The translations under genes were made by a program, and so were the position numbers. This document shows positions 36,034 to 43,946 of a stretch of DNA of 64,000 bases, piece after piece; the first letter of the stretch is position 1; each line of letters opens with the position of its first letter. This stretch comes from JAICXG01 sp036825615 (GTDB taxonomy: Bacteria > Verrucomicrobiota > Verrucomicrobiia > Chthoniobacterales > UBA10450). Location of the stretch: positions 71,824 through 135,823 of the forward strand of contig DAISXY010000011.1 in the NCBI GenBank assembly GCA_036825615.1, in the 5' to 3' direction. A model generated the notes under the pieces. It searched no databases. It saw nothing but the letters and a program-made list of their open reading frames with translations, and was not told where the DNA came from.

Positions 36034-36243
36034 ATGCCACACAAAACAGTGTCAGCGCGAAAGGAACCGCCCATGCGCGGTGCATTGCAAACGCGTGAGG
36101 CTGCGAAGTATTTAAGTCTTTCGGTGCCGACGATGCACCGACTCATCCAAAGAAGGTTGCTCAGACCGAACCGCGCAACGCGCCATCTCCTCTTTCCCAT
36201 TGCCGAGCTAGATAGGTTTCTCCGCGAAGGCCAAATGACCTAG
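36034..36243 (+). CDS. Excisionase-like helix-turn-helix protein
   Basis: This 69-residue DNA-binding protein of the excisionase/HTH_17 (MerR-like) type reads LQTREAAKYLSLSVPTMHRL, then LLRPNRATRHLLFPIAELDRFL. In phages and satellites such proteins bend attachment-site DNA to favour excision, or repress early genes. AAGGA precedes the ATG at 36034 at a good distance; an internal ATG at 36073 is the alternative. It is followed by a hairpin and the replication gene. Confidence 0.85.
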   Translation: MPHKTVSARKEPPMRGALQTREAAKYLSLSVPTMHRLIQRRLLRPNRATRHLLFPIAELDRFLREGQMT

Positions 36244-36257
36244 CAGTTAAAAACAAA

Positions 36258-36293
36258 TTGGCCGCTGCAACTCGCGAAAATCACAGCGGCCAA
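36258..36293. terminator. Hairpin between the HTH and replication genes
   Basis: TTGGCCGCTG and CAGCGGCCAA form a perfect 10-base stem with a 16-base loop, 14 bases before the next ATG. There is no T-run, so it may be an operator or translation-control hairpin rather than a true terminator. Confidence 0.5.
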
Positions 36294-36306
36294 AGAAGCG
36301 AAACAG

Positions 36307-37152
36307 ATGAACGCTAATGGAGCCTCAGGTATACGCAAGTCCGAGAGCGACAGCGACGGTTTTATTCTCACGAAGCACACCTTCAACAGGCTACTGCCTC
36401 ACAAGATGGCTGCCGATATGATCGCGCTCCTCTGCTTCTATAGCCACACGGCGCTTTGGCAGGCAAGCAACCAACCGTACGCGACAATCGGTTTCGTAGC
36501 GAAAGGTTTGCACTGGGGCAGAGACAAAGTGCGCGCAGTACGGCGAGAGTTGAAAGCGCTCGGGTTTATTCAGGATGTGCCCGGCCGGGATGAACATGGC
36601 CGCGCAACAAAGTGGTTCGTTCGGCTTTCGTTTTTCCACCCTACGGGTTTTCAGGAGGGTGGCGATATCCACCCTCCTGATTTTACCACTGATGGTAAAA
36701 ATCCACTGGTGGTAAAACCAGTAGGGAAATGCTCAATAGCTAATAAGAAGAAATGCTTAGAAGCTAATAACAAAAAGCAACGGACATTTAATTCTTCTGA
36801 CGTTGAGCAACTGTCGGAACCGATCAACACTCCGGAGTGCAAAGCGGCTTGGAATGAGTGGAAAGAGTATCGGCGACAAAGACGAAACCCACTCACCCCG
36901 GCAACGATCAAAAAGCAGTTAGTCTTTCTGCAAGCGCTTGGCCCAGACGGAATGGTCGTGGCGATCAACCAAAGCATCCAGCAAGGTTGGTCGGGACTTT
37001 TCGAGCCGAAGCGGGGCGTAACGCGAAACGCTGGAAGCACACCCAAAGTCCTAACGAATGAGGACTATGAGCGTGAGGCGGATTCACAAGATCACTCCCC
37101 CTCGAACAACAACAACAACCACATGCACGAAAACGATGAACACAGAACTTGA
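36307..37152 (+). CDS. Phage/satellite-type replication protein with helix-turn-helix
   Basis: This 281-residue protein has a winged-helix N-terminal domain (about 15-110: HKMAADMIALLCFYSHTA, then FVAKGLHWGRDKVRAVRREL) like RepA/DnaD-type initiators. A linker follows. The C-terminal motif PECKAAWNEWKEYRRQR ... INQSIQQGWSGLFEPKRG is common in phage replication proteins of the DnaT/DnaD helicase-loader group. Its likely role is to start replication of the excised element, perhaps at the palindrome cluster at 35832-35925. The tail is Asn-rich (SPSNNNNNH). The next gene starts within its last 17 bases. Confidence 0.75.
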   Translation: MNANGASGIRKSESDSDGFILTKHTFNRLLPHKMAADMIALLCFYSHTALWQASNQPYATIGFVAKGLHWGRDKVRAVRRELKALGFIQDVPGRDEHGRATKWFVRLSFFHPTGFQEGGDIHPPDFTTDGKNPLVVKPVGKCSIANKKKCLEANNKKQRTFNSSDVEQLSEPINTPECKAAWNEWKEYRRQRRNPLTPATIKKQLVFLQALGPDGMVVAINQSIQQGWSGLFEPKRGVTRNAGSTPKVLTNEDYEREADSQDHSPSNNNNNHMHENDEHRT

Positions 37153-37906
37153 TCGCAACACAGTCACAGAACATGGAATTGCGGCCTTTAAGCTCGTTCC
37201 CAACTCACGGCACTATGCCGCAGATGAACGGGCGCACGCCGCTCTAGGAGCCCTTTGCGCGGCCTTTGTGGAACCGAACCGGGCTGCGGGCAGAAACTTC
37301 TCACGCCACGAATTCGCGGAAGTCTTGGAATCACTGACACAGTTCATGCCCTCGCTCGTGCAACAGCGGCCGTCTCCAGAACCAAAGGCACCCACGCCGT
37401 GGCGCGATGAAGTGACTGGCCAAACAGCGCGCAATCCTTACGAGAAACCCCAGGATTTTGAAAGCATCCGCATCTTGGAACGGCGCGACCCACTTCTGGC
37501 CGCACATCTGAAAGCGATCGCGGGCGGTGTGAGTTACGCATATCTCGCGAAGATAGAGGATGAAAAGGCAGAGCGCGAAACATTGCGCAAGCTGCCTTAT
37601 GGAGAAACCGAGCATAAGCAGAATGTCTTTCTTTCCGGCACGCTGACCGAGCAAGGCCAGTTCACCAAGCTCATTCACCCAGCGGTTGTTCAGTTTTACC
37701 GGCGTGAAGCCGAACCGCTGGAAATTCCATTAAACAATCTCACGCTGCGAGGACAATTGTTTAAGAAAGACGGCCGACTGCACGAACTCGTCAAACGCGC
37801 CTCTGAAATCCTGACAGCCTGGCAAAAAGAGGACCGGGCGCGTCTGGCTGAGATGAGAGCCGAAACCGACCGCAAATTGGCGGAGATGGAGCGAAGCAAT
37901 ACCTAA
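37136..37906 (+). CDS. Element protein of unknown function
   Basis: This 256-residue soluble, helix-rich protein matches no family I recognise. Visible features are a Pro-rich segment (RPSPEPKAPTPWRDE) and charged helices at the C-terminus (ILTAWQKEDRARLAEMRAET). It overlaps the replication gene by 17 bases and lies just before the terminase genes, so it may serve replication or packaging. A longer in-frame start at 37058 lies inside the previous gene and is less likely. Confidence 0.65.
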   Translation: MNTELDRNTVTEHGIAAFKLVPNSRHYAADERAHAALGALCAAFVEPNRAAGRNFSRHEFAEVLESLTQFMPSLVQQRPSPEPKAPTPWRDEVTGQTARNPYEKPQDFESIRILERRDPLLAAHLKAIAGGVSYAYLAKIEDEKAERETLRKLPYGETEHKQNVFLSGTLTEQGQFTKLIHPAVVQFYRREAEPLEIPLNNLTLRGQLFKKDGRLHELVKRASEILTAWQKEDRARLAEMRAETDRKLAEMERSNT

Positions 37907-37920
37907 CGATACAAGCCGAT

Positions 37921-37944
37921 CGTTCCGTCGAATTCAACGGAACG
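37921..37944. promoter_or_regulatory. Element palindrome, copy 3
   Basis: CGTTCCGTCGAA followed by TTCAACGGAACG is the best copy: the two halves pair at 11 of 12 positions. It lies 15 bases after a stop codon and 22 bases before the small-terminase ATG, and is followed at once by a GCCTAACGA copy (37948). Confidence 0.65.
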
Positions 37945-37965
37945 TGTGCCTAACGAGAGAAGCAG

Positions 37966-38343
37966 ATGAACCACGCACTGGCAGACACAACAGACAGAAC
38001 GCGCGCGAGGCTGACAAGCTGGCAACGGAATTTCCTTAAAGTCCTACGCGAAGTCCCGAACGTAAAGGCGGCTTGCAAGGCGGCGAAAGTCTCGCGCGAC
38101 ACCGCATACAAGCACCGGCGAAGCAATCCACTGTTCGCGGAGATGTGGGAAGATGCCTTGCAACACAGTGTTGATGATCTGGAGGCGACGGCCTTCCGGC
38201 TCGCAGCCGAAGGCGACCCGCAAATCCTTACCTTTCTCCTCCGTTGTCACCGGCCTGAAACTTACAGGGACACGCAGCGGCATGAGGTCGCGGCGATTGG
38301 AGGGATTGTATTTCTGCCGAACAAGGCTGAGGGCGCGGAATGA
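37966..38343 (+). CDS. Terminase small subunit-like protein
   Basis: This 125-residue protein has an N-terminal helix-turn-helix (SWQRNFLKVLREVPNVKAAC, then KAAKVSRDTAYKHRRSNPLF) and a helical oligomerisation region (ALQHSVDDLEATAFRLAAEG). It resembles the phBC6A51-type small terminases that recognise the packaging site. It overlaps the large-subunit gene by four bases. In phage satellites a dedicated small terminase redirects the helper's packaging; here it has its own large partner as well. Confidence 0.82.
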   Translation: MNHALADTTDRTRARLTSWQRNFLKVLREVPNVKAACKAAKVSRDTAYKHRRSNPLFAEMWEDALQHSVDDLEATAFRLAAEGDPQILTFLLRCHRPETYRDTQRHEVAAIGGIVFLPNKAEGAE

Positions 38344-39713
38344 GCAAGCGAGTTATCTGGAAGCCGAACCCCGGCCCGCAAACGGAGTTTCTAAGCTGTC
38401 CAGCGCGGGAGGCTCTTTATGCCGGGAGCGTAGGGGCGGGCAAAACCGATGCGCTCTTGATGTGCGCGGCAAGTCAGACTGCCAACGGAAGGCATCGGGC
38501 GCTCCTTTTGCGCCGAACCTTTCCCATGCTACGGGACATGATTGGCCGCTCGCATGAGTTGTTTCTCCCTCTCGGCGCAACCTACAACAAAGGGACTTCG
38601 CAATGGACCTTTCCTTCCGGCGCAATCGTTGAGTTTGGTTACCTGGACGCGGACGAAGATCGCTACCGCTACGACGGGCGTGCCTTCTCTTTCCTAGGCT
38701 GGGATGAGCTAACGCAGTGGCCTTCGGACGGCTACGACTCCGAGCAGAAGCCGTGCAACTCAGCCTATCTTTATCTGCTCAGCCGACTGAGAGCAATCGA
38801 GGGAAGCGGCCTGCGCTTGGAAGTCAGAGCCACCTGCACGCCGGGCGGTGTCGGGGCAAACTGGGTACGGTCTAGGTGGTCCATTCCGGCTGACGGCAGC
38901 TCAACGGAAGTAACCGACCCGCTGACCAACTTCCGCCGCGTGTTCATCCGAGCGACGATTGCGGACAATCCCTATCTCGCAAACACCGACTATGAGCGGC
39001 AACTGCAAGCACTGCCGGAAGCAACTCGGAAAGCCTTACTGTTAGGCCGTTGGGATGCTTACGAGGGTTCGGTGTTCAGCGAATGGGATTATGGAATCCA
39101 TACCTGCGACCCGTTCCCGGTTCCGGTTTTGTGGAAAACGTGGCGCGGGGCGGACGACGGCTATGCGGCCCCGGCCTGTGTTTTGTGGTTCGCGCATGAT
39201 GAGATTCACGATCGAGTCTATGTCATTCAGGAAATTTACGAACGGGGAATGACTCCGCAGGAGATGGCGGAAGCTGTGCTCCTGATGGACCGGCAAATCC
39301 CGATTGACCTTGCCGATGGTGAGATTATCCCGAACGATGAGCCGCTCAGCGGAGTGATTGATGCGGCATCCTTTGCCAACGTCGGGATGGGCGGCGGTCG
39401 CGCGAATGTGATGAATTCGTTAGGCTGCGAATGGCGTCCAAGCGAGAAAGGTCCGGGTTCCCGGTTGGCCGGGATTGCGGCGATTCACTCCCGTCTTGCC
39501 TTACAACGAGACGGCTACCCCGGCTTGATTATCTTTCGCACCTGCCGGAATCTCATCCGCACGCTCCCGGCCTTGCCCTACAGCACGCACCATCCCGAGG
39601 ACATGGCGGACGGAGAAGATCATGCGATTGAAGCTCTGAGAATCGGCATCACGCGAAAAACCTTCTTCTCGGGGCGGGTGCCGGTGCGGCGCAGCTATGG
39701 CCGTGCTCACTGA
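38340..39713 (+). CDS. Terminase large subunit
   Basis: This 457-residue DNA-packaging motor has an ATPase part with Walker A YAGSVGAGKTDALL near residue 30, an adenine-binding region ALLLRRTFPMLRDM and Walker B SFLGWDELTQWP near residue 125. A nuclease domain follows with acidic residues in GVIDAASFANVG and ADGEDHAIEALRIGI. Length and domain order are complete. It would cut concatemeric DNA and drive it into a prohead. No portal or capsid gene follows, so the prohead must come from another phage. Overlap with the small subunit indicates co-translation. Confidence 0.9.
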   Translation: MSKRVIWKPNPGPQTEFLSCPAREALYAGSVGAGKTDALLMCAASQTANGRHRALLLRRTFPMLRDMIGRSHELFLPLGATYNKGTSQWTFPSGAIVEFGYLDADEDRYRYDGRAFSFLGWDELTQWPSDGYDSEQKPCNSAYLYLLSRLRAIEGSGLRLEVRATCTPGGVGANWVRSRWSIPADGSSTEVTDPLTNFRRVFIRATIADNPYLANTDYERQLQALPEATRKALLLGRWDAYEGSVFSEWDYGIHTCDPFPVPVLWKTWRGADDGYAAPACVLWFAHDEIHDRVYVIQEIYERGMTPQEMAEAVLLMDRQIPIDLADGEIIPNDEPLSGVIDAASFANVGMGGGRANVMNSLGCEWRPSEKGPGSRLAGIAAIHSRLALQRDGYPGLIIFRTCRNLIRTLPALPYSTHHPEDMADGEDHAIEALRIGITRKTFFSGRVPVRRSYGRAH

Positions 39714-40008
39714 GTAAGCCTCGCCCGCTTTGCAGGAGCCCCGCTATCGCTTCGCAGAGCCTCCGGCAGTATCACCACAGCGGAGCAGGCAACGAAACGC
39801 ACTGGCGGGACGCACAGCGCAGCAGGACGTGGGGGCGCCTAACGAAAGCCTAACGATATGATACTACCGTCTGATACTCCTACTCTAGGTCAGAGAGAAT
39901 TTCAGATAACTTGGGATAGCGCACGTTTGAAGGCGGTCTTCCCTCGTAAAACGGCGGTTTGAAGGCTTACCGAGGGAAAAGGGGAGTAACTAACGAAATG
40001 CTCCTGAG
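39714..40008. other. Non-coding end of the element
   Basis: I see no gene. It holds two GCCTAACGA copies eleven bases apart (39837, 39848), an 11-mer TGATACTCCTA (39872) identical to one at 33212 beside the other attachment site, and a near copy (TGATACTAC, 39859). Inverted arms TTCCCTCGTAA (39939) and TTACCGAGGGAA (39967) lie close to the attachment site. These are plausible integrase arm sites or a terminator for the terminase operon. Confidence 0.5.
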
Positions 40009-40050
40009 ACACGGTGTAAACGTGCCGCTCTACCACTGAGCTAACCGCCC
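40009..40050. repeat. Attachment site, terminase end (tRNA 5'-half remnant)
   Basis: Exact 42-base copy of 33100-33141. It is not followed by the tRNA 3' half, so it is a remnant of the original gene's 5' part and marks the element boundary. Confidence 0.92.
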
Positions 40051-40112
40051 GGCTGCGATCGCACACCTAATTCAAGTCCTCCGTCCTGTCGAGCACGCTG
40101 CCGCCGCAACCG

Positions 40113-40270
40113 TCATCCCGAGCAAAGCGCAGCGAAGTCGAGGGATCCAGTGGAGCAACCCCTCAAGCCCCGAGGGTCACCACCAGTCGTGTCTAAGACT
40201 TGGCGTCGCTACTTGCGACAGATTGCTTCACGGTAAGGCCACGGGATCCCTCGACTTCGCTCGGGATGAC
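40113..40270. repeat. R1 dispersed repeats as an inverted pair
   Basis: TCATCCCGAGCAAAGCGCAG (40113-40148) and, inverted, GGGATCCCTCGACTTCGCTC (40243-40270) lie in the gap 40051-40501. I see no gene in that gap. Confidence 0.8.
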
Positions 40271-40501
40271 AAGGCCCTTGCTGAGTTGTGCCTCGGCGCC
40301 GTGACTTGTTTCGTTACCTAGCTGTGGGCTGATGTTTAAGGCCATGCTCGCGGGACGCGCAGCGGTGTCGAATGTTAGCCTCTGAGGTTCCTCGCTGTCC
40401 TTCGACGGCTCCAGATGACCAGTTAGGAGATAGCAGCTGGGAACGATAACTTGCGGAGGCGCCAGTCATGCCGCCGACGAATAACGTCCGCACTTACAGC
40501 C

Positions 40502-42718
40502 TCAGTTCGGTTTGGCTGAGCGCGCGGTGCTGGCGGTCTTGGGGCCGGCGCTTAATTGCACCAGGTCAGCCAGGATGTTGAGCGTTTCGTCGCGCTCCGG
40601 GTCGATCGCCGCCGGCTTGCTGTCGTCGCCCGTATCAATATCGGAATCATCTTCGTCATCGGTGTCGGGCGCCGCTTCGGGCGCGGTCTTGAGGTCGCCT
40701 TTGCTCTTGGCCTCGGCGACTTTGCCAGGGTACATGATGAGTTCCAGTTTCGGCTGGTCCAGCGTCTCAAGCGTGAGCCGGTAAATGCTCGGCTCTACCG
40801 TGTTGCGCGCGAGCCGCTCTTTGCTGCGTTCTTCCTTGCGTGCCTTTTCTTCCTCGACCTGTTTGCGGCGAACGTCCTCGTTCAACGAGATCGTGTTATC
40901 GGCGATCTTCTTGCGCAGCCGCGCCATGTCGTCCTCGACATACCGAAACTCCGGATCGGTCGCGACCCGGGCGGCGGATCGGAGTCGCAGCTCACTCACG
41001 AAAAGCGGATGTGAGTCGGACCACTTCGTATATTTCGCGGGTGGGACTTCGTCGTAGGGGAGGGCGTTTTTCAATGCGCCCTCGCCGAATTCCGGGAGAT
41101 CGGTGAGCGTCGGCAAAACAATGTCGGACGCGACCCCGTGGAGCTGGGTCGAGCCGCCGGCGACGCGATAGAATTTCTGAATCGTAAGCTTAAGCGCGCC
41201 GTCATCGGCGGAGCGGCTGCCGAGGAGGGAAGTAAACCGGCCGATCTCGAGGATCGTCTGCACCGTGCCTTTGCCGAAGGTGCTCTGGTCGCCCACGATC
41301 ACCGCGCGGCCGTAATCCTGGAGCGCGGCGGCAAAAATTTCGCTCGCGGACGCGCTTTGCCGGCTGGTGAGGACAACCAGCGGACCAGTGTAGGCGATGC
41401 TCGGATCAGGGTCATTTGAAACCACGACCCGGTCATTCGCCCCCTTGGTCTGCACGACCGGGCCGGACTTCAGGAATAATCCGGTGAGCGCGATCGCTTC
41501 CTCGAGCGAGCCGCCGCCGTTGCGCCGCAGATCGATCACAAGGCCTTCGATCTTTTCCTGCTTCAGGCGCTTGAGCAGGGCGAGCACATCCCTGGTCGTG
41601 CTCTTCTTGTGCGAATCCATGTCGGCGTAAAACGAGGGGAGCGTGATCCAGCCGAGTTTTACCGGGTTACCGTTGCCGTCCTTCTTGATGATAATGTCGG
41701 CCCGGGCTTCCTGGTCTTTGAGTTTGATCTCATCGCGCACCAGCTCGACCGTCTTGCGTTGCGCCGGATCGGTCGCGCTCGCAGGAATGACGAGCAGGCG
41801 AACTTTGGTTCCCTTTTTGCCGCGGATCTGCTCGACCACTTTGTCGAGCCGCATGTCGCGCACGTCGACAAAATCCTTCGCACCCTGCGCGACCGCGCTG
41901 ATGCGGTCGCCAACTTTCAGTCGACCGCTCGTCTGCGCCGGGCCGCCGGGCACGAGACTCTCGATCTTGGCGTAACCATCCTCGCTTCGCAGCATCGCGC
42001 CGATGCCGACGAGCGAGAGGCCCATGTTGATGCTGAAATTCTTCAGGTCAGCCGCGCTCAGGTATTCCGAGTGCGGGTCGTAGGCCTGGGCGAGGGCGTC
42101 GAGGAAGAGCTTGACCTGCTCTTCGCTGTCTTCTTCATGCACGCTGCGCAGCATCCGGTCGTAGCGGCGCTCGACCAGTTTCGGGCCGGGCTCGATCGGG
42201 TGCTCGGCCAGTTTTTCCTGGAGCAGCTCGTTTTCGATTCGCTTCTTCCAAAGCGCGTCCGCTTCCGCTTCATCCTTCGGCCAGGGCGCTTTCTGGCGGC
42301 TGAGCAGGACAGTGTCGTTGGTCTTGAAATCCATCGGCTGTTTCACCAGCTCCTTGATTTTCTTCACCCGATCTTCGACCCGCTTCTGGAAGATATTAAA
42401 GATCTCGTGCGCCGGTTTGAGGTTGCCGAGGAGAATGTCGTCGTCGAGCGCGGTGCCGTATTTGGCGGTGAAGCCGTCGATGTCTTTCTGCGTGAAAAAG
42501 AGATGGCTGAAATCGAGCATCTCGAGATAGCCCATGAGCATCTTCTTCGAGATGTCGTCGTTGAGCGGGTGATGGGTGTAATGCCCTTCCTCGAGCAGCC
42601 GCCCGACCGAGAGCGCGATCTGCTCCGAGTCGGACTTCGCGCCGACCGGCTGCGCCGCCAGCGTGACGATCAAGAGAGCCGGCAGCAGCGCGGCGGAACG
42701 GCGAAGAAATTTTTTCAT
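40502..42718 (-). CDS. prc: Carboxy-terminal processing protease, Prc/Tsp (S41)
   Basis: This 738-residue periplasmic protease has a signal peptide (LRRSAALLPALLIVTLAAQP), an N-terminal helical domain, a PDZ domain (about 235-320, LVPGGPAQTSGRLKVGDRI) and an S41 catalytic core with Ser457 (SRQSASASEIF) and Lys483 (TFGKGTVQ) as the dyad. A long C-terminal Tsp-type extension (DUF3340) ends in an Asp/Glu/Pro-rich tail (TDDEDDSDIDTGDD). It trims or degrades envelope proteins from their C-termini, including peptidoglycan hydrolases in known systems. The gene is alone on the minus strand. Confidence 0.95.
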   Translation of the reverse strand: MKKFLRRSAALLPALLIVTLAAQPVGAKSDSEQIALSVGRLLEEGHYTHHPLNDDISKKMLMGYLEMLDFSHLFFTQKDIDGFTAKYGTALDDDILLGNLKPAHEIFNIFQKRVEDRVKKIKELVKQPMDFKTNDTVLLSRQKAPWPKDEAEADALWKKRIENELLQEKLAEHPIEPGPKLVERRYDRMLRSVHEEDSEEQVKLFLDALAQAYDPHSEYLSAADLKNFSINMGLSLVGIGAMLRSEDGYAKIESLVPGGPAQTSGRLKVGDRISAVAQGAKDFVDVRDMRLDKVVEQIRGKKGTKVRLLVIPASATDPAQRKTVELVRDEIKLKDQEARADIIIKKDGNGNPVKLGWITLPSFYADMDSHKKSTTRDVLALLKRLKQEKIEGLVIDLRRNGGGSLEEAIALTGLFLKSGPVVQTKGANDRVVVSNDPDPSIAYTGPLVVLTSRQSASASEIFAAALQDYGRAVIVGDQSTFGKGTVQTILEIGRFTSLLGSRSADDGALKLTIQKFYRVAGGSTQLHGVASDIVLPTLTDLPEFGEGALKNALPYDEVPPAKYTKWSDSHPLFVSELRLRSAARVATDPEFRYVEDDMARLRKKIADNTISLNEDVRRKQVEEEKARKEERSKERLARNTVEPSIYRLTLETLDQPKLELIMYPGKVAEAKSKGDLKTAPEAAPDTDDEDDSDIDTGDDSKPAAIDPERDETLNILADLVQLSAGPKTASTARSAKPN

Positions 42719-42859
42719 AAAGAGGACGAAAAAGGTCGCAGAAATCGATTTGAACGCAAGGTAAGCGAACCTGCTGTTACCCTGAAGCTGAAGAATCAGA
42801 CAACCCGAGGAACGGAAGATTCAAATTAATATCGGATGGCGGGGTGATCTGGCCGTGCA

Positions 42860-42969
42860 GTCATGCTCCTGCTCCTGCTCGTGATCGTGATCGTGCTCGC
42901 AATCGAATCGGGGAGGAGTGGAAATCGAGCACGAGCACGATTAGGAGCAAGAGCAGGAGTAAGAGCAGG
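42860..42969. repeat. Dispersed hairpin repeat R5, copy b
   Basis: TGCTCCTGCTCCTGCTCGTG and, inverted, AGGAGCAAGAGCAGGAGTAA are arms of an imperfect hairpin covering the whole leader of the MBL-fold gene. It is similar to 7288-7393. The last bases (AGAGCAGG) may double as the ribosome-binding site. Confidence 0.7.
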
Positions 42970-43590
42970 ATGATCAATTACCGAAGCTTCACCGGGGGAA
43001 TATTCGAGACCAACTGCTACGCGCTCGAAGCGCCGGAAGGCTGGATCCTCTTCGACGCGCCCGACGGCGCCTGCGACTGGCTCGTCGAGCAGGGGATCGA
43101 CCTGCGCCTGCTCCTTCTCACCCACGGCCATATCGATCACATCCAGGACGTCGCGCGCATCAAGCGCCGCTTCGCCTGCCCGGTCGGGGTTCATCCCGAG
43201 AGCGCGCCGATGATCGCGCAACGCGATTTCTTTCGCGACTTTGGGTTCGGCTTTGAGATCGAACCGGTCGCACCCGACCTGCTCATCACGGCCAGTCCGG
43301 CGCGCCAGTTTCTTGGGCTAGACTTCGAGATTCTCGAAGTGCCGGGGCATTGTCCAGGCAGCCTTTGCTTTTTTTCTCGCGAGAACCAACTGCTCATTGG
43401 CGGCGACGTGCTTTTCGCCGGCGGGGTCGGGCGCTGGGATTTGCCCGGCGGCGACGGCGAGCTGCTTTTCGCCGGGATTCGGGAAAAGCTATACTCGTTA
43501 GGCGACAATGTCGTGGTGCTGCCGGGTCACGGCCCGGCCACAACGATCGGCGCCGAACGGCGTTCGAACCCTTTTGTGCGTCCAACCTGA
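42970..43590 (+). CDS. MBL-fold metallo-hydrolase, glyoxalase II-like
   Basis: This 206-residue metal-dependent hydrolase has the metal motif LLTHGHIDHIQDVARI (HxHxDH), the His ligand in VPGHCPGSLCF, the bridging Asp in LLIGGDVLF and the final His in VLPGHGPATTIG. This is the compact glyoxalase II-like group that hydrolyses thioesters or similar bonds. The start is the ATG at 42970 (MINYRSFTGGIFETNCYAL); upstream in-frame sequence is only a repeat. It is divergent from prc. Confidence 0.9.
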   Translation: MINYRSFTGGIFETNCYALEAPEGWILFDAPDGACDWLVEQGIDLRLLLLTHGHIDHIQDVARIKRRFACPVGVHPESAPMIAQRDFFRDFGFGFEIEPVAPDLLITASPARQFLGLDFEILEVPGHCPGSLCFFSRENQLLIGGDVLFAGGVGRWDLPGGDGELLFAGIREKLYSLGDNVVVLPGHGPATTIGAERRSNPFVRPT

Positions 43591-43946
43591 GGATGGCCGC
43601 CCGCATTCTCGGGCGATCGATTCTCAAAGGTCGGGTCAAAAAGACAACTTCACGCGCCGCAAAAAAGATTGACAAAGGCGGAGACAATTTCGTTTCATCG
43701 CCTGCGCAACGCTTATCCCGCCCGTGAAAGGATCAATTTCTCCGCCGCTCCACCCGAGCCAAACCACCTCCGTTTCAGTGCGCCAGAAGAAACCAACCAC
43801 ATCAACACCAACGACAACCCGCAGCAACCAACCCGCAGCAAGCAGCCCGCACTGCTGAAGCGGGTCGCTCGCGGAGACACTCATCAAAAAACAGAGCTTG
43901 CTTCTTCCTTTTCAGTTCAGTTCTGTTCTGGGCTTTAGCCATTGGC
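43591..43946. other. Gap before the second hydrolase cassette
   Basis: A TTGACA (43669) may be a -35 element; no clear -10 partner is seen. From 43728 the frame of the downstream hydrolase is open but holds no ATG, GTG or TTG until 43947, although it encodes a signal-like stretch (CFFLFSSVLFWALAIG) just upstream of it. The tract TTCAGTTCAGTTCTGTTCTG (43911-43930) is four 5-base units and could shift frame. Confidence 0.55.

Larger units (their letters stand above)
33100..40050 (+). mobile_element. Integrated satellite-like element in tRNA-Val
   Basis: It is bounded by 42-bp perfect direct repeats (33100-33141 and 40009-40050) taken from the tRNA 5' half. All genes run plus: tyrosine integrase, a coupled small ORF, two lipoproteins, an excisionase-like HTH, a replication-type protein, an unknown protein, small terminase and large terminase. 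There is no portal, capsid, protease, tail or lysis gene, so it cannot build its own virion. This matches the idea of a phage satellite that carries its own DNA-packaging motor. Coding sequence in 34.6-37.2 kb looks more AT-rich than the flanks. A decayed prophage is the main alternative, but every visible gene is intact. Confidence 0.85.

Noticed and set aside
39837..39856. GCCTAAC/GTTAGGC words as integron attC sites
   Set aside because: attC sites need inverted pairs of these core words with a foldable middle. Here the words are single or in the same orientation, sit inside conserved genes, and no integron integrase is present.
40009..40050. A second tRNA-Val gene
   Set aside because: Only the 5' 42 bases are present; the T-arm and 3' acceptor strand are missing, so it is the attachment-site remnant.
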